Shown here: positions 29,795 to 42,845 of the stretch, piece after piece
Layout: each line of letters starts with the position of its first letter
How positions within the stretch are numbered: the stretch's first letter is position 1
From: Piezodorus guildinii
Lineage: Eukaryota > Arthropoda > Insecta > Hemiptera > Pentatomidae
Length of the DNA stretch: 64,000 nucleotides
Assembly (NCBI GenBank): GCA_023052935.1
Contig: CM041297.1
Span: 97,176,484-97,240,483 of the forward strand
Direction: 5' to 3'
Program-made: the position numbers and the translations under genes
The notes under the pieces: generated by a model
What the model was told of the DNA's origin: nothing
What the model saw: only the letters and a program-made list of their open reading frames with translations
The model's database searches: none

Positions 29795-30097
29795 TACTGA
29801 AGGAATTAGTCCGGGTGGCGGTCATTAAATGAAACAACTGAATAGTTTCAACTATTTTATTGTTTGCCAACGTTTCGACCCCCATTGTGGGTCATCATCA
29901 GGGCGTCTGGTAGGTGAGTGGAAAACTGTTTTCCACTCACCTAAACACAGTTGAAACTGAAAACAGTTTTCCACTCACCTACCAGACGCCCTGATGATGA
30001 CCCACAATGGGGGTCGAAACGTTGGCAAACAATAAAATAGTTGAAACTATTCAGTTGTTTCATTTAATGACCGCCACCCGGACTAATTCCTTCAGTA
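29795..30097. repeat. Perfect palindrome (139-bp arms) of hammerhead-like repeat
   Basis: Arms 29795-29933 and 29959-30097 are exact reverse complements as far as I can compare, around a 25-base spacer. The right arm, plus strand, reads ACGCC-CTGATGA-T-GACCC...GGGTC-GAAACGTT-GGC. These are the CUGAUGA and GAAA boxes of a hammerhead ribozyme, with a 5-bp stem II, an ACGU stem III and a GCC/GGC stem I. The extra T before stem II is a departure from the minimal core. The left arm carries the same unit on the minus strand. A related single copy is at 2388-2510. Similar motifs are known in Penelope-like element terminal repeats and retrozymes. Activity is unproven. Confidence 0.85.
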
Positions 30098-31079
30098 ATT
30101 CTCAACGGTCAACTAATTATATCCACAGTAAATTATAATAGTAAAAAATTATGTAATATATTAAAAAACATTATTAACGAAATTAATAAAGTATAAAAAC
30201 TATTTCTAAAAATATACACTATAATTATATATTGTACATTGAAAATATTATATAAAGATTGAGATAATACCAATTTTATTTTTTAAAGTTCACTATCATA
30301 ATGTACGACTTACAAAATTTCCTATAACATGGAAGATGACAATCTATCTCACACACATTGTCCAGTTAATTTTAATTTAAACGCACCTTTTCCACTATAA
30401 CTACCCCTATTAGTTCTTCTGAAATTTATTCTCTAGTAATACACAGCCTTTTTTTTTTTCGTAAAACGGGCTCTAACATTAATATTGAAACGACACGATT
30501 CTTCACTTTGAATTCAACCTCATAAACTTTACAAAATGGCCACTAGAACTATCCGATTTCATCTTTTTTTTTTTTTTCACTAAAAGAACCATAAATAAAC
30601 AATAACTTAGGAAACAATAAATTTCGGCTGAGGCTAATTCGGAATTGTGTTTATTCAAACATTCATCAAGTGTCGAATCCTTGACAGAGACACACCTCCG
30701 ATGAATAGAAATAAGGGTCCTTTTAGTTCGGTAGATAAAAGGTTAGGAATTTTAAAGTATTCCGTAAGTCATTGAGAACGAAATGGGTTTTTAGACATTA
30801 AATGCAAAATTAAATATTCAAATTGAAATAACTCTTATAGGTAGATTACTAAATTGATAGACAGTACAACTGATTAATTTGGTACAGCTATTGGACACGG
30901 GGCTATGATATAAATGTGCCTATGAAAGTATATCAAGGTATGTATAAGTATTTAATTGAAATGTAAAATTATCCGCAATTATGATGTAAATTCTGAGGTG
31001 AATAGCAAAGTATTTTTTTTAAGCTTTTATATTTACTGCTCACCGTTTTCGGTTACTTCATCACTTACTAGACAACCGC
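30098..31079. other. AT-rich spacer, nothing recognised
   Basis: T-runs lie at about 30448 and 30563. No frame, repeat pair or RNA gene is supported. Confidence 0.5.
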
Positions 31080-31535
31080 TCTAACCTTCCACTTGACAAC
31101 AAAAGGCCCATCATAAGGCCAATCAGGACTTAAGGAGTAGAGATTTGAGGCTCTATTAAACCTTCGAATTATTTTTGTATCCAACCCTTACATTCAAAAA
31201 TACTTCGTAAAATCATCAATGCTACTTATATGGTTAAGAATAAACTCATAGATAATTTAATGTTCCATATTTTACTGATTTGGCGCTAACTAGGTACCTT
31301 TCCTTCTATGACAAACTTCATTCCCATTATAACTCACTAGTTTCAATTCTTACTCCAGCTTCTATTCCTGATAATCCTCCGAGTCGTCTGAAAAGAAGAT
31401 TGCTATGCGATTTTCTGGTTTAGAATATTTATTGGCAACAGGTAGCTTCTCCACAAGCCTGAAACATGTCTTTCTTCTATTAGCATATTTACTTGTTTCA
31501 TTACGTAACACAGTTGTAAATTTCGATAAATAGCA
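31080..31535 (+). pseudogene. Jockey-type LINE 3' fragment (family J1), degraded
   Basis: Aligns along its length with 1-480: AACCTTCCACTTGACAACAAAAGGC..., CATCATAAGGCCAATCAGGACTTA..., AATCATCAATGCTACTTATATGG, CTGAAAAGAAGATTG and the ACAGTTGTAAATTTCGATAAATAG tail. Several frameshifts and stops remove any open frame. It starts at about the same point as the copies at 1 and 53.04 kb, so the family may share a truncation point. Confidence 0.8.
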
Positions 31536-33799
31536 TAAGAAAAATAAAATGATAAAAATATATTTACTTACTTTGTAATTATCATTAAAAATAATGTTGC
31601 ATCTTATGTAATACATTTCTTATATTCATTTAATATAAATAACTAAGCATCGATCATGAAATAATGCAACCCAGTTGTCGCGTTGCTGTCATAAAACAGT
31701 AGAGTTGTATTATTTCGAAATCGGCAAAGGGTTTTTGAAAAAAAAAAATGCTTAGGGTATAAAGAATGAGAAAGAGCATTGCGGAAGAGGTCAGACGTCA
31801 CATAAATCAGAGGACAATAAAGAAAAGGGTAACCTACCCTGGGGTTTTTGAAGGGTTGCTACCTCGGTAAAAAAAAAAAAAACCTTCTGTAACCATGGTT
31901 TCAAGAAAAAAAACACTAGATTTTTATAAATCCCTAGTTACAATCAGCTGTAACTTATTAATATATGGGTTTTCTCTTATTTATGTAGAATAATAGTTTT
32001 ACTTCAATGATAATGCAACCGCCAACCAAAAGACTACTTTAATAAATATAATTCATTTATATTAATTATTATTAATAAATATCAATAAAATTCTGAAAAA
32101 TTTACGTATTCTGGATTCCAGCGGAAATACATTTTTATGATCCCTGAATTATCATTTCTTTTAATCTTACTAAAAATACTCAGAATGACTTATTCAAAGC
32201 ATTTAACATTAGTTTTAAAATTATCCGTAATTCTGTTTATTTAAAATAACGAATCAAAAAGATAACCAAATTAAAATATAAAAGACTAAAGAGGATTTTA
32301 GATAAATATTATTTGACTTAGTAAGTGACTTTTGTAAGATGGTAATTTCTATTATTATATATTTGACCAGAAATAAGTATTCCCGTTGAAATTCAATGTA
32401 TTTTTTTTTTTTAACATTTGAAATATATTTCAAGCGGAAAGGTAAATAAAGGTTGTGTTGTGCACGATTTACTTAAGCTTAATTAAAATGTCAATAATCA
32501 TTAAGATTTAAAGTTAATCTAATTAATTTTAAAACAAGGTTCTATAGTAATGAGCAAGCTTATTATATTTTTATGAAATGATTTAATCTGGAAGCACCTA
32601 AAATACAAATACAATGTATAATAATAATAAAGGTATATAGTATTATTGGTTGTAAATTACTAAACTTAAAAGAAAACATATTTTATTAATTTTTTATTAA
32701 AAATAAAGAACGCTTTTTTCATATTTTTAAAGAAGCATTCCATTGCTAAGAACCAAGTGTATACATAATTAAACAATTTAACCGTGAAAAACGATGTTTT
32801 AAATCTTTATTTATAGATTTAGGAAATGTAGTTCTTCTATTCTAAGCTGAAAGAAAAAAAAAAAAAAGAAAAACACAAAACATTCATATTAAAACAATCT
32901 TCATCCACGCTTGCATTTCTAAAATTAAATTGAAAAAGCTTGTGTTGGAGAACATTTTCTTCCTGTTGTATCAGGCGTATTCTGGTATATTTAGAAACAA
33001 TAAATTTAAAAATAAAAAATATAACTAAATTATTTATAAATAATTTGCCTATTATCCAAATATGCGAACCATTATCATACTAATATGCCAACAAAAACTG
33101 AAATTCAAAATAAAAAATGTTTTAATCTTTGATAGTTCTCAAATAAGTTGGGAGTTATTTATGACCATGTTCTTAATAAATTACTGAAATTAAGTATTCC
33201 TTCGATGTATATACATTTTTTTTTTCAATAGACATTACGTTAAAAGAAATATGAATCACGTTACTGTGACATGAAACGCATTGTTCTGAAATGAGGAGTT
33301 CTTTAAATGAAGGTGTTTATATTTATGATTTAATAATTAATAATTTAAACTGGAATCAATTAGTTATTTTGTGGGTCAGTTGTTAAAAAAAAAGAAGAGA
33401 AGACGCGAATGGGGGATACTTGTTTATCTTGGATCAAACGAATTAAAAAAAAAATGTATTAAATGTAAAAACAAAGATTGTATTAAGAATAAAAACAAAG
33501 ATATTTTCATTTAATTACTTCACAAAATTAAAAAAATAAATTATCTTCATACTTTTTTATTCGCACTTGTTAGAAGTTATTCGGCAACAACCAAATAAAA
33601 TTAACAATTCAAAATATAATTATCTATTGTAAGATTATAGATACTCAAACGATTGTTAGTAATACATACATCAGTAATCAATAATTCATGTTACTGATGA
33701 ATAAATATATTATAGATGAATAAATAAATTTATTATTAAGTTTTTAATTAAATAATATTAATGCTCATTATAATTGCAATCTGTTTGAGTGAATAAATC
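31536..33799. other. AT-rich spacer, no gene recognised
   Basis: A patch at 31640-31870 is more complex. It includes an imperfect inverted pair (GAAATAATGCAAC at 31661 and GTTGTATTATTTC near 31720) that could form a hairpin of about 65 nt. The rest is low complexity. Confidence 0.4.
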
Positions 33800-34062
33800 T
33801 ATTTCTAGGTTCTTTTTAAATGAAACGATCCATTTTACACTCAACAATCCTTTCTTTCTTTTTCCTTTTTGCCTTCGTTTCGGCATTCCCCACTTTTATG
33901 AAAATGTGAAAACTAATGTTGATTGTCTTGTAATTTTAGAACAAATGATGTTGATAGGATACTTGAAAATGGCAAAGGCCGAAACGTAGGGAGAGAGAGA
34001 AAAAATAAAGGATTGTTGAGTATAAGATGGATCATTTTATTTTTAAATAACCTAGAAATATA
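33800..34062. repeat. Foldback element with imperfect 100-bp inverted arms
   Basis: The left arm 33800-33905 (TATTTCTAGGTT..., CACTCAACAATCCTTTCTTT, GTTTCGGCATTCCCC) is the diverged reverse complement of 33958-34062 (GGCCGAAACGTAGGGAGAG, AAAGGATTGTTGAGTATAAG, AACCTAGAAATATA). The centre is about 50 bp. CGAAACGT lies near the inner end of the right arm, as in the palindrome at 30 kb. It is a foldback MITE or an inverted pair of short repeat copies. Confidence 0.75.
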
Positions 34063-34069
34063 ATTAATA

Positions 34070-34100
<31 letters not shown>

Positions 34101-34522
34101 TTCAATTCTGGAAAATAATACTCTTAATCAGGCTTATGATAATGAAGAATCAGGCCAATTTGTTTCATAACTTATGCCCTTATAAATAGGCGATAAAATT
34201 CCTGATAACAAGGTTATTTAACACTTAAGTGGAAGTTCTAATAATGGTTATGCATATTATTATTCATGAATATACCTTAAAGTTCAATTGTTCCCAGCAA
34301 GCAATATCAATTAATTACAATTTTAACTAGATTAATAAGCATTTTAGTAAGAGAAAAAAAACTTCTAATTTGAATTAATTAATAGCAGGATACTTACTAT
34401 CCAAGGTAATATTATTCATTTTTGATACCTTAGTTTCTATTGGAGATTGGATGATGCAGTAGAAGATTGTGAAAATAAGGAAAGTTAGATTTTGTACGGA
34501 TTTATCATTAACAGAGTTCTTG

Positions 34523-35464
<942 letters not shown>

Positions 35465-35504
<40 letters not shown>

Positions 35505-35522
35505 GTGTGTATGTTGTGTATA
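35465..35522. repeat. (GT)n/(TA)n microsatellite
   Basis: (TG)n of about 38 bases, then TTGTGTGTATGTTGTG and a short (TA)n. Simple repeat. Confidence 0.95.
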
Positions 35523-35629
35523 TATATATATTTTTTTTTTTCACGTCTTTAGTATATTAATAATAATTTTAATTGTTTTACACTGTAAAAAGATAAAAAT
35601 GTCATCACCTATTATTTAGCCTCAACTGT

Positions 35630-36140
35630 TATCCTAATGGAGCCGAGTGGGAAAAAAAATCCCAGCACACTAGCGCTACCTATATGTTCCAACACAAAAC
35701 TTTGGGCAAAACAAGTTTTAAAAACAAATATGATTCACCTCCCAATGAACTGGCATAATACTCTTCCTAAACGACGTCCACAAGTGCTCGAAAGTCAAAT
35801 ATCAAGCCCGAAAACCGTTTTAGGGCAATAAAATCAGGACTTTGTCCATTCAACCCCCACCATGCTCCCGGCCACAGGGCCAGTTGGCCCACGACGCTGT
35901 CTCCATTCCTCTCATACGCCATGTTTGTGGCGTCATTTAGGGCATTTCATCCGTTTTAAAAACTACAAAATGAACTCAGGTGAGTGAAAACATGTTCTCT
36001 AGGAAAAGTATAACTTTTTGGTAAAAGTTTGATCTCTGTTTGTTTTTGTTTTCTTCAAGTTTTGAGAGTGCATGCTCGGTGAACTGTGGTTCAGTAATGG
36101 CCGGCGGGTTGAGGACAAAATGACGCCATGACTATAAACG
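35630..36140. other. Higher-complexity noncoding island
   Basis: GC-richer stretch with GAGCCGAGTGGG, CCAGCACACTAGCGCTACC, CCCGGCCACAGGGCCAGTTG, GTTTGTGGCGTCATTTAGGG, GGCCGGCGGGTTGAGG and CCATGACTATAAACGCATC. A 64-codon plus frame at 35637-35831 has no recognised motif. It is flanked on both sides by kilobases of very low GC. It is a candidate conserved noncoding element. Confidence 0.35.
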
Positions 36141-37865
36141 CATCTTGGAATTATCTTCGACTCCTATGATTTAATATTAATCGAATTAGATTTGTAGTTG
36201 TTATGTAAATTAACAGTAGTGTTTACAATAAATGTTTGGAAGTATCTGTTGTGTTTTTAGTAAAAATACCTTTTAGACATTCCTTCCTGATTTTAATATA
36301 TATTTTTTAATTCTAAGGGATAACAGTATTTCTAAATAAAATATCTTTTAAATTACTGATTACAAAAGTAATTAAAATTTATTTTTTAAATAAAAATGTT
36401 TAAAATGCAATTGGTAATGGGTAGATTATTATTTTTTCGTAGACTCTAGAAAAATAAATTATAAATAAATTGTATGTATTTTATTAGTTATATAAATAGA
36501 GAATGCTAAATGTTTACATGAACTATAGAACAATATAGAAAGGTAGACTTAGATCTATGCAATAACTGATTTAACCTATAAAGAAAACCTATAGAAAAAA
36601 AAAAGTTTTAAAATTCGTAGTTCAGATCTAGATATATAGTGTATATTTTTAAAATCGTTAAAAAACATGTAGATACCATAATTATTGTAAAACCGAAATT
36701 GACAGATTTTTTACTATTTATTTATAGCTTTAAAAGTACCATATTTAATTGATCAATAATATTTTTGAAAAATGTTGTTTTTAAATATTTATAAGTATAT
36801 CATAAGATTTAGAACAAAATCGTTCTTAGAATAAATTTAATAATTATTACAAATGGACGTGTAGACATTTAAAAAATAAATTAAATGATATATTATTTGA
36901 AAAACAAAATCTTCTTAAACTTAAAAGTTAGCTTTTGAAACATTAAATTTATCTTCTTTTTATGCAATAAATATTTTGAATTTTGAGTGACTGTTTAAAC
37001 TGTAACTTTAATAAATAAAATGTATAATTAGTGAAATCAGATAAATGTTTTTGAGAGATACTTGTAGTTGTTTTTTTATCAGAAATAATAATAATAAATA
37101 ATATTAATGTTGTAACAGATTTTTAATTATTGATTTCATTATTATTACATTTACACAGTTATCCATGTATTCCGCTTATGATTGCTGTTTGAGGAACAAC
37201 CAAAAAAAAACCTAGTCATTATTAAATTTTATTTTTCTTTAACTTAGTTTAAACTTTCCAGTATAGTAAAATATGTCATAATTCTACCAGATAATAAAAT
37301 CATACGAAATGGATAAAGAAAATTTAAAAAAGTCTAAATTGAGCATTATAGCAGGGTTGATATTTATTTAATTGCATTGTCCTGTTGCGTTCTGTCTAGA
37401 AATCTTGAAAAGTTTTCATAAGTCATAAAAAACTAACATATTTATTAGAAAAATTACAGTCTTTTTGTTGTCTGTCAAATATTGATGACTGGAATCAATA
37501 TGCTTTTTTTAAAAGACATTTAATCTTAATTTGTTTCAATCCATAAAGCTTAAGCTCACTAAATAATTAATTGAAAATAAAAATTGTTCTAAGTATCAAT
37601 TGCATTTATCATTAATTAACGCTATTTACGAGGTTATTAACGATTTATGTTTTTCAAAGAAAGAAGTCTCCTCATAACTCCGTCTCAAACTGATGTAAGC
37701 GATGAGCCTATTTTTCTTACATAAATGGCACAATCTTCAATTAAGAAGAAGATTTATCTAGTTTATTTTGCAGATGAGACATAAATAATCTTTATCGTGA
37801 CATAAAAGATAAGGCTTTAGAAGAAAATGAGATTAATTAGTATTTGAAAGAGATATTATAGAATG
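36141..37865. other. AT-rich desert, nothing recognised
   Basis: No frame above background and no repeat pair noted. Confidence 0.5.
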
Positions 37866-38110
37866 TTTTATCGGGCAGCTAACGGCCTGGTAGCTGAGAG
37901 GGAGCTATAAAATCTCTGTTGTAGGCCAATAAAACTTTTTACGACCCCATTGATGGTTTATGGTCGTCCTGATTTGTCGGCTGGGATCAGACAACAGTTA
38001 ATGTCTGTCGTAAACTTTTATTTACACTAATTTGATAATTTTACGGCCCATTCTAAAGAATTACCCCCGTATTATCACAGTTCATGATTATGATTTATAG
38101 TTTTACAGCA
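37866..38110. promoter_or_regulatory. Candidate cis-regulatory island A with posterior-Hox-like sites
   Basis: About 240 bp of distinct composition inside an AT desert. It holds GGCCAATAAAAC followed directly by TTTTTACGACCCC, then GGTTTATGGTCGTCC, GTCGTAAAC and TTTTACGGCCC, making four TTTAYGR-type words. GAGCTATAAAATC lies upstream. CCAATAAA and (G/C)TCGTAAA are established binding words of Abd-B/HOX13-class homeodomains, and TTTATGG is bound by Abd-B and Caudal. The regulatory role is inference from clustering and from the match to island B. Confidence 0.4.
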
Positions 38111-40014
38111 TTCTTTCTTTTATTCTTTTAATCTTCCAATATATTTTTCTTTTACTCCACACGCGTATATGATACTATTTTTGTCATAAAAAAGAAAATG
38201 TTATTATTTTTCGGGTTATAGAAAACTTGTAAATGTGATGAATATTTAAGTACCTACGGAACTGAATTATTATGACAAATTACTTACAAAAAAAAAAAAA
38301 TTTTTTTAATGTTTCAAAGAACGACAATTTAGCGTTTTAAAATTTTAGTATTATCACAAATATCTCAAAACGAAAATTGTAAATTACAAACAAAGCATCA
38401 AGGCTGATATACTTTTAAAGAAGATAATGTGGAAATTTAAAATACCGATCGCGTTTTTAATTAAGGTTTCGAATAAATATTTTATTAAAATTCTAGTAAG
38501 AAAATTTAAAAAAAACAATGAAATAAAAATTATAACTGAGGAAAGGTTTGGTATAACTATAGGATTTTGTTATAATTGTGTATACTCGTCAAATGTCATA
38601 ATCTTTTATTCAATCGTTAATCGTTTAGTGATATGTATTATTTATTAATTATACCTATTTAGCAATTATAATCGAATAATGCTAGAATAATTTACCGCTG
38701 TTATGCTCAATTGAATATAAACGCATTGAGTACAAACAAAAGTTGTTAAATAGTTACAAAATAAAAAAAAATAATTTTAGTTCGATACCTATTCAAATTG
38801 ATATACCTAATAACATATATCGATCGAAACGGATATTTAGAATTGTAGGAATATACATTTAAAAAGCATAGATATATTATAGCATGTTAAAGTAAAATAA
38901 ACTTTGTGAAGTTACAACCGACGCAGGTTTTCTTATTCTTTTTTCTATTTTTTTGTTTAAAAACATAGAAGATAAGTGGATTTATTATCCTTTTAAGTAA
39001 TTTTAATGGAATGTAACTTGGAAGCCAAGGCAGTTATCCAAACCTGTTTATTATGTGAATATAAACTTAAAGCTGCTCACAAGTTTAATGGATGGCATTC
39101 ATTACAGAAAAAAAAAGTGTTTCTAGGCCTAATTCTATTAATATTTCATAGGTTGGTCGAATGTTGCTAATTTTTGTATGTCGGAAGCTAAAGTTATTAA
39201 TCAAATCATCACTGAAAAATTATTAATTAATTTAACAAACTAGTGACTGAAAACATAAAGTAACAAAAATAACAAACATAAAGTAACTAAAAAAAAAAAT
39301 TCAATTCAACGAATTCTATACTTTTAAAAACATTCTAACCACACAAAATTTCTGAAATAAAGCAATTGATAAGCTATTAAAAATATCTGGTATGTAGCAC
39401 CTATGAATATATATGTCGAGACACGCGGATCATGCAAGAAACCCTCAAAAAAAAATATGTAGCTGTGTTTGCAGGAAAACCAAGCATACAACCATTTATT
39501 TTCGACAGCTGGATTCCAGACAAAACAAGTTGCACTACAAACGCCTTAAATTTTGAATACGAAAAAAAAAATTGAATTGATAATGAATAAAAGGCGCCTT
39601 CGGGATATATGTTTCGTTTAGTTATTTATTGTTGATTTGTTATTAATCAATACTGTAGTTGATAGAAAATCTAAAAAAAAAATCTTTTATTTATTTTGCT
39701 TCAAGGGGCTGAAATTCAATAATTAATTAAATGTACTCTGACCAACATATAACTAAGCAAGACGATAAATAAAAAATAAATTGAGTTTTAATGTGATTGA
39801 TTTTGTCCAACTAAAATATCATTCAATGATTTAACTAATTTTTTTATTTTTATCCATGTGATGAGATATTTTCCTAAGATTGAATGATTTTGTAATAGTT
39901 TAACTGTGAATTATTCATAATGTGAAAATAATATATCTATGTGTATTGTATTATTACTATTTATTGGTTTTTAATTTTTAAAAAACTCCTAGTGCATAGG
40001 CCTGTAGCTAATCA
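38111..40014. other. AT-rich desert, nothing recognised
   Basis: Open frames such as the one at 38427-38648 have Lys/Ile/Phe-biased, featureless translations and are not supported as genes. Confidence 0.45.
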
Positions 40015-40730
40015 ATCAACCGGCACTTTATACCATGCAATTTGCACTTTTTTTCGATTTTCTCGAAAACGGTGCCGACGATTTTGATTAAACTCGTTAT
40101 ATCGATGTAAAATTCAATGGCTTTAATATCATGTAGGTTTTATTTGGATAAAATGGTCTGACAGGGCTTAAATGCCGATATTTTAAATTTTCTTCCCCTA
40201 AAGTACCTTTAATTTTGTAGATTAAATAATAATAACTAGATTATCTTGTTAACGCTGATGAAAAACAGGTAAATATATAAATTGAATAATTTCGATACCC
40301 AACTAAAGGAGAAAACAGAAAAAATATTTTTTTAATGCAATTTTTCGTTTTTGAACATAAGAGCAGTAATATACATGTATGATATACCGTTGGAAAGCTA
40401 AAGTTAATAGAGAGTGATGAGAAGAAGATAAAACTAACTTATTATTTTAGATAATAATATAATTGATTTTTTAATAAAACACATGTTTCTATATAAATTT
40501 AAATTTGATTAATTCCTTAATAGTTTCACGTATTTTTATCTCTAATTGTATTTGAAAATTCTTTCACAGATTTTAAAAATCGAGGTAAGTGAAAGTCGTG
40601 TGTTGCCCGCATCAGATTTTTTAGTTTATTTTTATCTAATTGTATTTATAAATCCTTAAATTGGTTGTAACAACGGAGGTGAATGATAGTCGTGTGTTGT
40701 GCGTACCAGAATTTTTAAAATCTATTTGCA
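40015..40730 (+). repeat. Noncoding repeat family B copy
   Basis: Runs CACTTTATACCATGCAATTT, TCTCGAAAACGGTGCCGACG, ATATCGATGTAAAATTCAAT, GATATACCGTTGGAAAGCTA, GAGGTAAGTGAAAGTCGTGT and TGCCCGCATCAGATTTTTT. The terminal segment is present twice (about 40580-40620 and 40676-40715). It is the reverse-complement counterpart of 57085-57860. Noncoding. Confidence 0.8.
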
Positions 40731-40969
40731 ACTGCACAAACATTTGTATGAATGAAACATTTCTGAATGGATATATCTTTCATCAAAGTGTGAACAGCTC
40801 TTTTAGGATCATATGAGAAAGTAAGTAAAGGAACCTTATAAACACAAATTAATGTTTTATTTACTAAACTTTCTCCCGTGGATATATTTTCGAGTCAGGT
40901 TTGATTGAATTTTGATTCATAGTTATAACTGGATTTCAGATAAATGAAAATCTCCGCTTTTATAAAGTT

Positions 40970-41260
40970 CACTTGTTCATTGTCATTCTAATACTGCCCG
41001 GTCCCAAGTTTCAGTTCATTGGGATCTCAGCCACCATCTCTCAAGAACAAACGACGCCTAAACCTTTCGAATCCTGATCATTCCAGAATATATTAGCCGC
41101 CGGTAGGAAACGATCAAGTATAAATTAGAAGCTTTACCAGGTCGTTTCAAATGTCGAGTTTGTTTAGCCGAGAATTATACCCATTTCGTGACTCGGATTG
41201 TGAAATTGTCGCCTTGGGTCTGAGTAAATATGGTGGTTCTTTAATGGAAACGATATTTGT
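40970..41260. other. Higher-complexity noncoding island
   Basis: Includes ACTGCCCGGTCCCAAGTTTC, GATCTCAGCCACCATCTC, TTAGCCGCCGGTAGGAAACG, CCAGGTCGTTTCAAATGTCG and GTCGCCTTGGGTCTGAG, with stops in all frames. It is bounded by low-GC sequence on both sides, and its function is unknown. It could be a conserved noncoding element. Confidence 0.35.
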
Positions 41261-41597
41261 CACCCACGCAAATAAATAAACGATAAAAAATCATATATGT
41301 ACCACTCATGAATATACATAAAAATAATACTTCTAATGAGATTATTACAGAGAGTAAAAAAAATAATTAAATAAAAAACTACGGCTTTATCACTAAAACG
41401 TTATCGAAACTGAATCCACTAATTGATATTATTTATAAAATGAAAACGATGTCATCGACCTCATTTTTTAATTGATATGACATGCTCCATTTGAATATAA
41501 CACATTTTTTTTTTTTTTTTTTTTATATTCGGAAAATAGGTGTATGTGTTGAATTGGCGAATATTACACTATCTAATAGACTACTATCATAGTGTAT

Positions 41598-41629
<32 letters not shown>

Positions 41630-42845
41630 AATATACACAATTTGTTTAAAAGACTTAATAGCCTGTCCTACATTCTTGCAAAACTAATAGAAGACAGAGA
41701 CAAATATTTAAGACCATTTTACCAGCAATCAGTGATAAACATAAAATAGAAAACATGCTCCAAATCAACAGCCTACAAAAACGTAATACAATTTTATTGT
41801 GTCATTTATAAAATGTATAAAGGTTTTTATAATTAATTGTTTTAACAATTTGAATAATTTATTTTTTAAATAATTATGTATCATGCTAATGAACCTTTAA
41901 GGTAAATGAATATGTATAAAACAATTATGACACGGTAGTTTGAATTTAACGGATAATTAATATTATATGCTAATTTGCTATATTTTTTAATGTTTAATTA
42001 TTATATTAATTTCTTTACGTCAGATAACTTCTGATAATAATAATAATAATAATAATAAACGTTAATCCAAATAAGATATAAAAGCATTTTTAAAGAAAAT
42101 ATTATTTATACTTTGAATTATACAAGTTTTCTACAATCATTAGTAAATGTTTAATTTAAAAAATATATTTGTGTTTTTGTTTTTATAACGATTTATTTAA
42201 TACATCTCAATAAATTATTAGATAGATAGATAAATGTGTTTTATTCATAAATTTTATATGTTTCTTTACAATATCTACAGAAGATCAAATACTGGCGAGG
42301 ATATTCCGTCTGCAAGGAAGTTGGTTTAGTTATATATATTATTAAAAAATAAAAATTATATATTATTATCAAAAGATAGTGAGTAATCTACTTGTTTGGC
42401 ATATAGAATAAACAAAATATAAATATAGATTATCAATGACTACTGATTCTCTGTTTATTTATTTATTGCAATTAAATTCCTTTATTATAAAATCCAATAA
42501 ATTATTAATAAATATATCAAGAAAAAATAAATAATATTTACAGTCGGTTATTAATGCTTCAGAATCTATTAAGCTTAGAAATAGCTAAATACCAGAAACT
42601 GAGGACAATTGAATAGATTAAGGTTGTGCTCAAAGTTAAACAAAACCATAGAAAAATATTTAAAAAGTCATAATTCATTTTTTGAGACTTAAATAATTGA
42701 ATATTTATAGAAAGTGATTTTCAATTAATAATAATCGGTACAAGGTTATAATATGTTTTCTTAACGTATATTCACTTTTTTAGTAACAAATTATTGTCAC
42801 TGTAATTATTTAATTTTCCGATTTTTTTTATTGTGTATGTACTGT
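41261..42845. other. AT-rich desert with simple repeats
   Basis: A T-run at about 41505-41524, (TA)n at about 41602-41624, and (AAT)n/(TAA)n at about 42028-42057. Nothing else is supported. Confidence 0.55.

Noticed and set aside
31655..31722. MicroRNA precursor
   Set aside because: An imperfect 13-bp stem in AT-rich DNA is easily met by chance, and no known miRNA seed was recognised.
38427..38648. 73-codon plus-strand open frame
   Set aside because: Lys/Ile/Asn-biased composition, no motif and no context. It is within chance for this AT content.
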